43,291 nt of DNA, taken from NCBI GenBank assembly GCA_937896505.1, contig CALBNP010000194.1, positions 1 through 43,291 of the forward strand, given 5' to 3'. Source of the DNA: an uncultured Bacteroidales bacterium. GTDB lineage: Bacteria; Bacteroidota; Bacteroidia; Bacteroidales; F082. Shown here in pieces: positions 6,823-14,897 of this stretch; the first letter of the stretch is position 1; each line of letters opens with the position of its first letter. Both the position numbers and the translations under genes were made by a program. The notes under the pieces are model-generated. The model was not told the DNA's origin and ran no database searches. It saw nothing but the letters and a program-made list of their open reading frames with translations.

Positions 6823-8751
6823 ATGAAATTTATTAGAGAAATCATTTTTTCGTTGTTTTTGGTGTCGTGCATGACGTTGTGCGCACAAGATACGATTATG
6901 CTTAATGTGGTGAATGTCAGTGCAGAAGGCAATGGGGTAGAGGCTTTGAAACCATTGGTGGCTCGCAAACTCGACACGTTGGCCTTGCAGTCGAAAAGCA
7001 CATCCGACCTCTCGCAATTGCTGATCCAACATAGTCCGGTCTTCATTAAGACATACGGGCCTGGAGGTGTGGCAACAGCATCGTTTCGTGGCACAACGGC
7101 AAGTCACACCTTGGTGCTTTGGAATGGTTTTCAGCTTAATACCCCCAATCTTGGTCAAGTGGATTTCAGCACGATACCTGTCTTTTTGGCCGATGATGTC
7201 AGCCTGAATTGGGGTAGTGGGACATCCAACAACAGCGGAGGTTTGGGTGGCACGGTGAATATCGACAATGCCACGCAATTTGGCGAAGGCTTCTTGCTTG
7301 ATGCAAAACAAACCTACGGCAGTTTCAATACATGGGGAAGCTATCTCACCATCGGGAACCGCGGCAAGCACTTTTCGTTTCGGGTGAAAGCCTTTCGCGA
7401 CTCTTCTGATAACGATTTCGAATACAATAATATAGCGACCATTCCACACCAACAAATGAAACAGCAGAATGCCTCGTTTGTGGATTACGGTCTGATGCCC
7501 GAGATGAGTCTTCTTTTCAAGAAGAGCATTCTGTCGGTCTCGTCGTGGAACCAATGGAACCATCGCAACCAACCGCCCATCATGACGAATGTCGGCAACG
7601 TGAATTCCGATGAGTGGACCGAAAATAATTTTTCGCGCAACTTTCTGTCGTTCAAGACCTTCTGGAATACAGGCAACCTGCAGATGAAATCGGGGGCTTT
7701 TGTGGAAAGCCAACATTATTTTCTGGAAACGCGTAATTTGGCCAACGATGCCGTCATCACAAATATCAATTCGGAAAACAAATCCTTGATTTTGCATCAG
7801 ATTGTTGCTTTGGACCAGCAGGTTTACAAGTCATGGAAACTCAACGCCAAGTTGCAATGGGACAACGAACGCGTAGAGTCGAACAACTATGAAGGTGTGA
7901 AACGGCGTGATGTTTTGTCGGCCTACGCTTCCTTGTCGGGCGAACCTTTCAAAAACGCAAAACTCGATGTAACAGCCCGTTACGACTGGACTGATGGAAA
8001 GCCGATGGGCTTGTTCCCGACAGCCTCGCTGTCATATCAATTCCCGTTCTTGAAAGCCTTGAGTGTCACGGCTGGTTATAACCACAACTATCGCAATCCA
8101 TCGCTAAACGACCTGTATTGGTATCCAGGAGGGAATCCCGATTTGCTGCCCGAAAATGGTCGCACGGTGGATTTCGCCTTGAAATATGGTGTAAAGAAAG
8201 AACATTTTGGCCTTGAACTTCGATCGGGAGCCTATTTCTCGAAAGTGAAGAATTGGATTCAGTGGATGCCGACTTCGTATCGTTATTGGGTACCCGAAAA
8301 TGTTTCGTTGGTTTATGCGCGAGGCATTGAAAACCATGTGGATATGAGTTTCTCTTTGGGCAACTGGAAAGCAAATCTCTCTGGGAATTATGTCTTAAGC
8401 GTCACTACCGACGAGGGCGATAACGCCATCGCACAAAGCACGAACGGCAAGCAACTGATTTACATTCCGCGTCATCATGGCAACTTGTTCGCCAATGTGG
8501 GTTGGAAGACTTGGAGCTTGAACTACACTTTGGAAATGACCGGAAAACGCAGCACTTCCTATTCTGAGGAACAGTTCTTTGCCTTTGACTTGCCCTCATA
8601 CACCTTACATCACGTTTCGGTTGCCAAGCAAATCAAGCGTTTCCGCATTGAACTGAAGTGCAATAACATTTTCAATACCGACTACCAAAACGTCTTGTGG
8701 CGCGCCATGCCTGGTAGAAGTTGGGAAGTGGTGGTGGGGTATAGGTTCTAA
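6823..8751 (+). CDS. BtuB-like TonB-dependent receptor (B12 uptake)
   Basis: The start is placed at ATG 6823, giving 642 residues with a signal peptide (MKFIREIIFSLFLVSCMTLCAQ). ATG 6805 is an alternative. The open frame further upstream is riboswitch sequence. A TonB-type plug domain follows (about 30-150, with SDLSQLLIQHSPVFIK, TASFRGTTASHT and GGLGGTVNIDN), then a 22-strand-type barrel ending in the terminal aromatic VVVGYRF. Such receptors import substrates across the outer membrane using TonB energy. The cobalamin riboswitch immediately upstream points to a corrinoid substrate. No BtuF, BtuC, BtuD or surface lipoprotein gene adjoins it, so the inner-membrane transporter must be elsewhere. 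Confidence 0.9.
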   Translation: MKFIREIIFSLFLVSCMTLCAQDTIMLNVVNVSAEGNGVEALKPLVARKLDTLALQSKSTSDLSQLLIQHSPVFIKTYGPGGVATASFRGTTASHTLVLWNGFQLNTPNLGQVDFSTIPVFLADDVSLNWGSGTSNNSGGLGGTVNIDNATQFGEGFLLDAKQTYGSFNTWGSYLTIGNRGKHFSFRVKAFRDSSDNDFEYNNIATIPHQQMKQQNASFVDYGLMPEMSLLFKKSILSVSSWNQWNHRNQPPIMTNVGNVNSDEWTENNFSRNFLSFKTFWNTGNLQMKSGAFVESQHYFLETRNLANDAVITNINSENKSLILHQIVALDQQVYKSWKLNAKLQWDNERVESNNYEGVKRRDVLSAYASLSGEPFKNAKLDVTARYDWTDGKPMGLFPTASLSYQFPFLKALSVTAGYNHNYRNPSLNDLYWYPGGNPDLLPENGRTVDFALKYGVKKEHFGLELRSGAYFSKVKNWIQWMPTSYRYWVPENVSLVYARGIENHVDMSFSLGNWKANLSGNYVLSVTTDEGDNAIAQSTNGKQLIYIPRHHGNLFANVGWKTWSLNYTLEMTGKRSTSYSEEQFFAFDLPSYTLHHVSVAKQIKRFRIELKCNNIFNTDYQNVLWRAMPGRSWEVVVGYRF

Positions 8752-9156
8752 AATTGTGTCTTGAAGTCAGTTTCTTTTGTGTTGGATGACAAAAAGAATC
8801 AGAAAAAGTCATGTTGTTGTCTTTCGGTTATGATAATTCTATATTTTTGCAGCAAAGAAAAGTTTTACAAATCAATTGTTATTGAAAGAAAAAAGAGAAA
8901 GTAATTAAAATATTATAAATCATAGCGTTTGCTATTTGTTCGAGATGCTCTGAAAATTTGGCGATTAGAAGTGCAATCCGAGAATAAGTTCAGTAAACGT
9001 CCGCGCTTGCGTGGACGGAACTTATTGGATTGCGGGTTACGCCAAATACCTCAGAGCTCATAAGGGAAGTTCACGCTTCTTTTATGTCCTCTTGAGGCAT
9101 TTGTTTGTGTACCTGCATCCTCGATAAGTTGCTGACGCTGAAAAAGCAAACAGCTT
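8752..9156 (+). other. 405-nt intergenic region: promoter plus long structured leader
   Basis: No gene is visible here. A -7-like box TATTTTTG lies at 8842-8849, so a transcript from it would carry a leader of about 300 nt before the restriction-modification gene. Most of that leader is a nested inverted repeat (8947-9057, listed separately). It is followed by two short hairpins, GAAG..CTTC near 9065-9079 and CCTCTTGAGG at 9088-9097. The first 90 bases hold nothing I can name. Confidence 0.6.
8947..9057 (+). ncRNA. Long multi-segment hairpin in the leader of the RM gene
   Basis: Five perfectly paired arms are nested about one axis: GCTCTGA/TCAGAGC (8947-8953 with 9051-9057), ATTTGGCG/CGCCAAAT (8956-8963 with 9040-9047), GCAATCC/GGATTGC (8973-8979 with 9027-9033), AATAAGTTC/GAACTTATT (8983-8991 with 9018-9026) and CGTCC/GGACG (8998-9002 with 9013-9017). 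The last is extended by a G-U and two C-G/G-C pairs to a CUUG tetraloop. That is 36 perfect arm pairs separated by small internal loops. I cannot match it to a named RNA family. It could act as a leader RNA, a small RNA or a cruciform/mobile hairpin. Confidence 0.6.
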
Positions 9157-11667
9157 ATGGCAGAAAAACAACAACTCAAAGAAGGGTACATTTACGACTA
9201 TATCTCTGGAATCCCTGTCAAAGCCTCTCCAGAAGAACTTGAAGCGACCCAAGTGTTTTCTAAAATTTTGGTAGAAGACTACGGTTATCCTAAAGAATTT
9301 ATTCAAACAAGGCCACAATTCCATGTGAAAGTACGTCCCTCTGACGTAAAAAAAGAATATCCTGTTGACATCGCCGTGTTTTCTGATTCGGAGAAAACAG
9401 ATGACTCGCTAAATATTGTTGTAGAATGCAAGAAAAAGAACCGTAAAGACGGCCGTACTCAATTGGAGAACTATATGACTTTATCCAAAGCCTGTCTTGG
9501 TGTTTGGTTCAATGGAGAGGAACGTTTTTATTTGTACAAGCAAAACACAGAAAATGGTCGTGTCTTATTTAGTGAAGTCCCCAATATCCCTAAGTACGGT
9601 GAAAGATTGGAAGACATTGGAAAATTCAAACGAAAAGATTTGAAGCCTACACACAATCTAAAGACGGTATTCAACGCTATCCGTAATTATCTTGCAGGAA
9701 ATGCTACTGGTACAACAATGGATCAAATCATTGCACAACAAATAATCAACATCATTTTCTGTAAAATATACGATGAGAGATTTACAAAAATGGAAGAAGA
9801 GGTAACATTCCGTGTAGGAGTAAATGAGGACAGCCAAACCGTCAGCGACAGAATCAAAGCCCTTTTTGCAAAGGTTAGAAGCAAGTATAATGAAGTGATT
9901 GAAGTTGCTGATGAAATCAAACTTGATGATACAAGCATCAAATATGTAGTAGGAGAGTTACAATCTTATTGTTTGATTGATACAGAACGGGATGTTGTTG
10001 CTGACGCATTCGAGGTTTTTATCCAATACGCTCTAAAAGGTGGTCAAGGGCAGTTTTTTACACCTCGGAATGTCGTAAAATTGATGGTCGAATTAGTCAA
10101 GCCGCAACCAAATGAAATTGTGATTGACCCGGCTTGTGGTTCAGGAGGGTTTCTTGTGGAAAGTATGCGTTATATGTGGCGTATCTTGGAGGAACAGGCA
10201 AAAGATTACGGTTGGAGCGAAATTGCACTTGAAGAAGAAAAGAAAAGTTGTGCCATAAAATACATCAAAGGCATTGAAAAGGATTCATTTCTCGCCAAAG
10301 TTACCAAAGCGTATATGGCAATTTTAGGTGATGGCAAAGATGGAATATTCTGTGAAGATGCCTTGTTGAAACCATCTGAATGGAAAATTGCCACGCAACA
10401 ATCCATAGGATTAGGACATTTCGATGTTCTTTTGGCAAATCCGCCTTTTGGAAAAGACATAAAGGTTACTGGAGACGACAAACTCAAACAATACGAGTTG
10501 GCTTATAAATGGAAAACAGAAGATGGAAAATTTGTCAAAACAAATGTTCTAAAAAAGGAAGAAGCAATTCAAATCATTTATATTGAAAGATGTCTTTCTT
10601 TATTGAGCAATGGTGGACGAATGGGTTTGATTATTCCAGAAACATATTTCCACGCGCCAAGTACAAAATATATTTTGCAATTTCTGTTGAAAGGCAATAA
10701 TGTGATGTGGTTGGTCGATTTGCCGCACAACACTTTCCGACCACACAATAACGCAAAATGTGTGGTAATCGTTTTACAGAAAGGCAGACCACAACAAGAT
10801 ATGATTAATATGGCTGTCGCAGAACAAATGGGGCATGACCATCAAGGTAAAGAGATGTTTAGGTGGAATAGCGAAACAAAAAAGGTTGATACCACCAAGT
10901 TGTGGGATGATATTCCGCTAATATTGGATGAAATCAAGAATAACCGATTGGATAAGTATTGTTTTTCGGTTGACAAACAAACTGTCGAGAAGAAAGGGGT
11001 CTATGTCCCACGATATTATTGGCAGAACAAAATGCAAGACATACGGAAACAAGCAGAAAACGACAATCAAACACTTGTTCCGATAAGTAAGTTAATACAC
11101 GACAAAGTCCTTACCTATTTTGATGGTCACGGCTCACCCGAAGCGGAAACGAAGGGGAAAGGTGAAATACCGTATATCAGAGTAAAAGACATTGTGAATT
11201 GGGAAGTTTACAAAGACCCGACATCAAAGATTCCTATTGAGACATATCTTGAAAAGAAAGGGAATAAAAAGGAGATAAAAGAACAAGACATCCTTTATGT
11301 TAGACGAGGCAGTTATAGGATTGGCAGCGTAGCGATGGTTTCACCATTCGATACAGAAGCCTTGTACACAAGAGAAATCCTTATTTTGCGGGTGAATGAA
11401 AATAACATTTACGGAATAACGCCATTCTATTTGCTATACTTATTATCCCATAAACTAACACAAATGCAGGCAGAAAACAAGATTCTGATTGAAACCACAT
11501 TGCCCAATATTGCGGACAGGTGGAAAGAACTTGAATTGCCAATTGATAATGACAAAAACAGAATCAAGCAAATAAGTGACCGTATTGAGAAAGTGATTGA
11601 AAACAAGTGGAAGGCGGCTGAAGAAATCACAAAACTCTGCGAAGAACTTGGAAATCTGACAACATAA
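9157..11667 (+). CDS. Single-chain restriction-modification enzyme (nuclease-methylase-specificity fusion)
   Basis: An 836-residue protein with three parts. Residues 30-150 resemble the HsdR N-terminal nuclease domain: D71 (YPVDIAVF), E90-C-K92 (VVECKKK) and Q102xxxY106 make a complete PD-(D/E)xK plus QxxxY set. Residues 185-600 are an N6-adenine methylase of HsdM type with the SAM motif DPACGSGGF (near 322) and the catalytic NPPF (near 427). Residues 630-836 look like one HsdS-type target-recognition half (IPYIRVKDI.., DILYVRRGSYRIGSVA, then a helical spacer). There is no DEAD-box motor, so this is a type IIG/IIL-like enzyme rather than true type I. The gene is visibly more AT-rich than its neighbours, which suggests transfer. 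The C-terminus may be frameshifted. Confidence 0.85.
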   Translation: MAEKQQLKEGYIYDYISGIPVKASPEELEATQVFSKILVEDYGYPKEFIQTRPQFHVKVRPSDVKKEYPVDIAVFSDSEKTDDSLNIVVECKKKNRKDGRTQLENYMTLSKACLGVWFNGEERFYLYKQNTENGRVLFSEVPNIPKYGERLEDIGKFKRKDLKPTHNLKTVFNAIRNYLAGNATGTTMDQIIAQQIINIIFCKIYDERFTKMEEEVTFRVGVNEDSQTVSDRIKALFAKVRSKYNEVIEVADEIKLDDTSIKYVVGELQSYCLIDTERDVVADAFEVFIQYALKGGQGQFFTPRNVVKLMVELVKPQPNEIVIDPACGSGGFLVESMRYMWRILEEQAKDYGWSEIALEEEKKSCAIKYIKGIEKDSFLAKVTKAYMAILGDGKDGIFCEDALLKPSEWKIATQQSIGLGHFDVLLANPPFGKDIKVTGDDKLKQYELAYKWKTEDGKFVKTNVLKKEEAIQIIYIERCLSLLSNGGRMGLIIPETYFHAPSTKYILQFLLKGNNVMWLVDLPHNTFRPHNNAKCVVIVLQKGRPQQDMINMAVAEQMGHDHQGKEMFRWNSETKKVDTTKLWDDIPLILDEIKNNRLDKYCFSVDKQTVEKKGVYVPRYYWQNKMQDIRKQAENDNQTLVPISKLIHDKVLTYFDGHGSPEAETKGKGEIPYIRVKDIVNWEVYKDPTSKIPIETYLEKKGNKKEIKEQDILYVRRGSYRIGSVAMVSPFDTEALYTREILILRVNENNIYGITPFYLLYLLSHKLTQMQAENKILIETTLPNIADRWKELELPIDNDKNRIKQISDRIEKVIENKWKAAEEITKLCEELGNLTT

Positions 11668-11735
11668 ATCAAGACGAGAAGAAACGCTTAATTGCCGAAG
11701 TACGCGAGACGATGGATGGCTATTTTGATTTTTAA
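11668..11735 (+). pseudogene. Possible displaced C-terminal tail of the RM enzyme
   Basis: Right after the RM stop codon, the frame starting at 11667 reads NQDEKKRLIAEVRETM DGYFDF and stops at 11733-11735. This is a coherent amphipathic segment unlike random intergenic translation. It lies one base back from the RM frame and could be the original C-terminus, cut off by a single-base deletion or equivalent indel. It could also be a remnant of a lost downstream gene. Confidence 0.35.
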
Positions 11736-11783
11736 TGTTGTGTATAATTGTTTCGTATTCTTAATTCCTCGCTGCCTCCCCAA

Positions 11784-11880
11784 GAATACTCCAATCCGCT
11801 AACCAGAATACTCCAGTACTCTTACTAAAGTACTGGAGTACTCTAATTGCAGGATTTCAGTACTCCAACGAGAGTACTCG
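11784..11880. repeat. Cluster of AGTACT / ATACTCCA repeats
   Basis: Within about 100 bases the motif (A/G)TACTC(C) recurs at least six times in both orientations. It includes GAATACTCCA twice and the palindrome CCAGTACT (11813-11820) / AGTACTGG (11829-11836). Another ATACTCCA lies at about 12368-12375, upstream of the DUF6078 gene. The cluster sits between the RM gene and the convergent DUF6078 gene. Function unknown. Confidence 0.5.
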
Positions 11881-11905
11881 ACGTTTATCGCGGTGAAATG
11901 GCTGG

Positions 11906-12337
11906 TCAGTCGTACCAGTTGATGCTTTCCTCGTAACTGTCGAAGCGTAAATCCTCGGTTATGCCAACTTGTTGGAGGGCTTTCCTGATAATTTCCTGCT
12001 CTTTTGGAGGAAGAGGATAGTCGCCGCGCCGTCGTTCATAATAGGGGTTGCGTCCGAAATGAGCAATCAATAGGTGCATGAATCTCTCGTATTGTGTGGG
12101 AAACATCTTTTGCTGGAAGTTGGTAAAGCCTCGTGCAAATAGCACTGGAGTGCTGCTGCGGTAGTATTTGCAACTGACATTCGTGTCGCAATGCCGCGGA
12201 TTGATGAGGCGCAGAAAATTCTCTGTCTCAATCAGTTTGATGAATGCTTGCCGATGCAGGCAACTGTCTGCCATAGGGCAATCTTCAATTCCGCAAACGG
12301 GATAATTCTTTGGCAGTTCTTTGTATGTCTTTTTCAT
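11906..12337 (-). CDS. DUF6078-like protein of unknown function
   Basis: The frame is open to 12460, but the first 41 codons overlap the end of the PrsW-like gene region and look non-coding. I take the ATG at 12335-12337 (MKKTYKELPKNYPVCG), giving 143 residues. Four or more cysteines are spaced like a small metal site: CGIEDCPMADSC near the N-terminus and CDTNVSCKYY in the middle. The middle and C-terminus are rich in Arg, Tyr and Phe (FPTQYERFMHLLIAHFGRNPYYERRRGDYPLP). The pattern fits DUF6078, a Bacteroidota family without known function. No signal peptide or membrane segment. It lies downstream of the PrsW-like gene on the same strand (98 nt gap). Confidence 0.65.
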   Translation of the reverse strand: MKKTYKELPKNYPVCGIEDCPMADSCLHRQAFIKLIETENFLRLINPRHCDTNVSCKYYRSSTPVLFARGFTNFQQKMFPTQYERFMHLLIAHFGRNPYYERRRGDYPLPPKEQEIIRKALQQVGITEDLRFDSYEESINWYD

Positions 12338-12435
12338 TGTTGGATTTTGATATGAAATTAGACACAATACTCCAATGAAGGATGTTTTGCTTTTGAATAG
12401 GGTGTGAAGGCATTGCTTTCCTTTAAACTCTGAGC

Positions 12436-13209
12436 CTAGTTTTTGAAACCAGCATTCCAATCAATCGGTTCTGACTGATGGAACAATGAACTGATAGCCT
12501 GATTGCGTGAGTTGATCTGTTGTCTCCTGATGTATTTGATGCCAAGTTTCCACAAGAAGAAATCGCCAATCAAGAAGACTACCGAAAGGATGGTGCCATA
12601 TACTTCGCCAAGGGCATCGCTAGCCATGAGCAGCCAATCGAAGAAACCGTGGCATGTAGCGGCAAGAAGCAATCCTGACAGTATGAAAGTCCAGCGTTGT
12701 TTCTTGGTCTTGCTGAATTTTGCCAATGAAAGGAAGTAACCTAGAACCACACCAAACAGGAAATGGCCAGGAACCGAGAGCAAGCCTCGCACGACGCTGG
12801 TTGAAATGCCAGCTGCCCACGATTGTTCGGCAGCACCAAACACATACATGATATTCTCGATACAGGCGAAGCCAAGACCTATGAAAGTTGCATATACGAT
12901 GCCGTCCATGTACTCGTCGAAGTGCTTGTCACGCCAAATGAAAATCAAGAAAACCAGCAATTTGGAGGTTTCTTCAGGAATGCCCGCCTCAAGGAAGGCA
13001 TTATAGAATACGGTGTTGGAATACCAAACCATATTCAGCAGATTTACCAGAATCAGGTCGATGGGAATGGCAATCATGCCGGCGAGAAATGCTTTCAGCA
13101 GACATTTGAATGGTTCTTTTTGATATTTGTCCTTTCTGTCGATGTAAATCATCAACAAAATGACTGGTAGAATTGATAAAGCGAGAAGTGTGATAATCAT
13201 TGGTGCCAA
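12436..13209 (-). CDS. PrsW-family intramembrane metalloprotease
   Basis: A 257-residue multi-pass membrane protein, about seven hydrophobic segments, with the PrsW/CPBP-like signature set. These are PEETSK (78-83), the EYMDGIVYA motif (99-107), FACIENIMY (114-122) and a His in SVPGHFLFG (146-153). The family is modelled as membrane-embedded zinc proteases; B. subtilis PrsW cleaves the anti-sigma factor RsiW. No anti-sigma factor is adjacent, so the substrate is unknown. A minus-strand -7 box TATTTTTG at 13226-13233 would give a start near 13219. ATG 13209 then leaves a 10-nt leader and the in-frame ATG at 13200 a 19-nt leader, so either start is possible. Confidence 0.85.
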   Translation of the reverse strand: MAPMIITLLALSILPVILLMIYIDRKDKYQKEPFKCLLKAFLAGMIAIPIDLILVNLLNMVWYSNTVFYNAFLEAGIPEETSKLLVFLIFIWRDKHFDEYMDGIVYATFIGLGFACIENIMYVFGAAEQSWAAGISTSVVRGLLSVPGHFLFGVVLGYFLSLAKFSKTKKQRWTFILSGLLLAATCHGFFDWLLMASDALGEVYGTILSVVFLIGDFFLWKLGIKYIRRQQINSRNQAISSLFHQSEPIDWNAGFKN

Positions 13210-13225
13210 TTATTTAAATGAGGCA

Positions 13226-13265
13226 CAAAAATACGAAAAACGTGTGTGAAAATGTCCTATCTTTG
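13226..13265. promoter_or_regulatory. Divergent -7 boxes for the PrsW-like gene and guaA
   Basis: Minus strand: TATTTTTG at 13226-13233, driving the PrsW-like gene. Plus strand: TATCTTTG at 13258-13265, driving guaA with a leader of about 12 nt. Both match TAnnTTTG. Confidence 0.55.
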
Positions 13266-13282
13266 CGCAAATTTTTACAGTT

Positions 13283-14857
13283 ATGCAAGAAATGATTCTT
13301 ATCCTTGACTTCGGTTCGCAGGTTACCCAGCTGATTGGTCGCCGTTTGCGCGAACTGAATGTATATTGCGAAATTCATCCTTATAACAAGATTCCCGCCA
13401 TTGGCGATAATGTCAAAGGCGTGATTCTCAGCGGCAGCCCGTTTTCGGTACGCGACGAGAAGGCTCCTTTCGTTAACCTCGAAGGCATTAAAGGAAAGTT
13501 GCCGTTATTGGGAATTTGCTACGGTTCCCAGTTTATGGCGCAGCATTTCGGTGGTGAAGTGAATGGCTCCATCGCTCGTGAATATGGTCGCGCCATGCTG
13601 ACGGTCGTTGACGAGCAATCGCCTTTGTTCATTGGAGTTAGCAAGAGCAGCCAAGTGTGGATGAGTCACGGCGACACCATCGCAAAGTTGCCTACCAATG
13701 CCCGCGTCATCGCTTCTACAGAAGATGTCGAGAATGCAGCTTATCACATTGAAGGTGAAGAGACATACGCTGTACAATTCCACCCTGAAGTGTTCCATAC
13801 AAAGGAAGGCCCGAAGATGCTGGAGAACTTCGCCATGCGCATCTGTGGTTGCAAGGGCGATTGGACCCCCGATTCGTTCATCGACAGTACCGTGGAAAAC
13901 CTGCGCAAACAGCTGGGCGACGACAAGGTCATCCTCGGTCTTTCGGGCGGCGTCGATAGTACGGTGGCTGCTGTGTTGCTTAACAAAGCCATTGGCAATC
14001 ATCTGACTTGCATTTTCGTCGATAACGGCTTGCTTCGCAAGAACGAATTCGAAGATGTGCTTGATTCATATAAGGAAATGGGACTCAATGTGATTGGTGT
14101 TCACTCTGGAGCCTTATTCCTAAAGAAACTGGAAGGTATCACCGATCCTGAAGCCAAGCGCAAGGCTATCGGTTCGACCTTCATTGAGGTGTTTGATGCC
14201 GAAGCCCAGAAGATTGAAGGCGCTCGTTGGCTGGCTCAAGGCACCATTTATCCCGATGTTATCGAAAGCGTGAGCGTGAACGGCCCGAGCTGCAAGATCA
14301 AGTCGCATCACAATGTGGGTGGTTTGCCCGAGAAGATGAACCTGAAGATTGTGGAACCGTTGCGTACCTTGTTCAAGGACGAAGTGCGCCGTGTGGGTCG
14401 TGCCTTGGGCATCAAGCGCGAACTCATTGGCCGTCATCCTTTCCCCGGACCGAGCCTCGGAATCCGCATTTTGGGCGAAGTCACAGAGGAGAAACTCCGC
14501 ATCTTGCGCGATGCCGACGACATCTTCATCAAGGGATTGCGTAACTGGCCTTGTGAGTTGCCGAGTGCATCATATCCTAACGAAATGGCTGATAACCTTT
14601 ATGATAGCATCTGGCAAGCTGGCACAATGCTGTTACCAGTGAAGTCGGTCGGCGTGATGGGCGACGAACGCAGCTACGAATATACCATCGCTTTGCGTGC
14701 CGTCATCTCAACCGATGGCATGACCGCCGACTGGGTGCATCTGCCTTACGAATTCATGGCCAAAGTGTCGAACGACATTATTAATAAGGTAAAGGGTGTG
14801 AATCGCGTCTGCTACGACATTTCGTCGAAACCACCTGCGACCATCGAATGGGAATAA
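13283..14857 (+). CDS. guaA: GMP synthase (glutamine-hydrolysing)
   Basis: This 524-residue enzyme converts XMP to GMP using ATP and glutamine in the cytoplasm. The class I glutamine amidotransferase domain (1-195) has the nucleophile C79 in GICYGSQ and the FHPEVFH His/Glu pair. The ATP-pyrophosphatase domain carries the P-loop SGGVDSTVA near 219-227. The C-terminal dimerisation domain ends in the characteristic KPPATIEWE. All expected parts are intact and length is normal. It is preceded by its own -7 box, and the next gene (cdaA) converges on it. No guanine riboswitch or other leader fits in the short upstream gap. Confidence 0.98.
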   Translation: MQEMILILDFGSQVTQLIGRRLRELNVYCEIHPYNKIPAIGDNVKGVILSGSPFSVRDEKAPFVNLEGIKGKLPLLGICYGSQFMAQHFGGEVNGSIAREYGRAMLTVVDEQSPLFIGVSKSSQVWMSHGDTIAKLPTNARVIASTEDVENAAYHIEGEETYAVQFHPEVFHTKEGPKMLENFAMRICGCKGDWTPDSFIDSTVENLRKQLGDDKVILGLSGGVDSTVAAVLLNKAIGNHLTCIFVDNGLLRKNEFEDVLDSYKEMGLNVIGVHSGALFLKKLEGITDPEAKRKAIGSTFIEVFDAEAQKIEGARWLAQGTIYPDVIESVSVNGPSCKIKSHHNVGGLPEKMNLKIVEPLRTLFKDEVRRVGRALGIKRELIGRHPFPGPSLGIRILGEVTEEKLRILRDADDIFIKGLRNWPCELPSASYPNEMADNLYDSIWQAGTMLLPVKSVGVMGDERSYEYTIALRAVISTDGMTADWVHLPYEFMAKVSNDIINKVKGVNRVCYDISSKPPATIEWE

Positions 14858-14897
14858 GGAAATCTTTTGTCTCTCATAACAAAAGAACATTATGACT

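Noticed and set aside
9157..11667. Calling the RM protein a plain type I HsdM subunit
   Set aside because: It has a complete nuclease set at the N-terminus and a recognition-type C-terminus, and no hsdR or hsdS gene is adjacent.
14861..14886. Terminator after guaA
   Set aside because: TCTTTTGT/ACAAAAGA form an AT-rich stem with no T run after it, so it is too weak to call.
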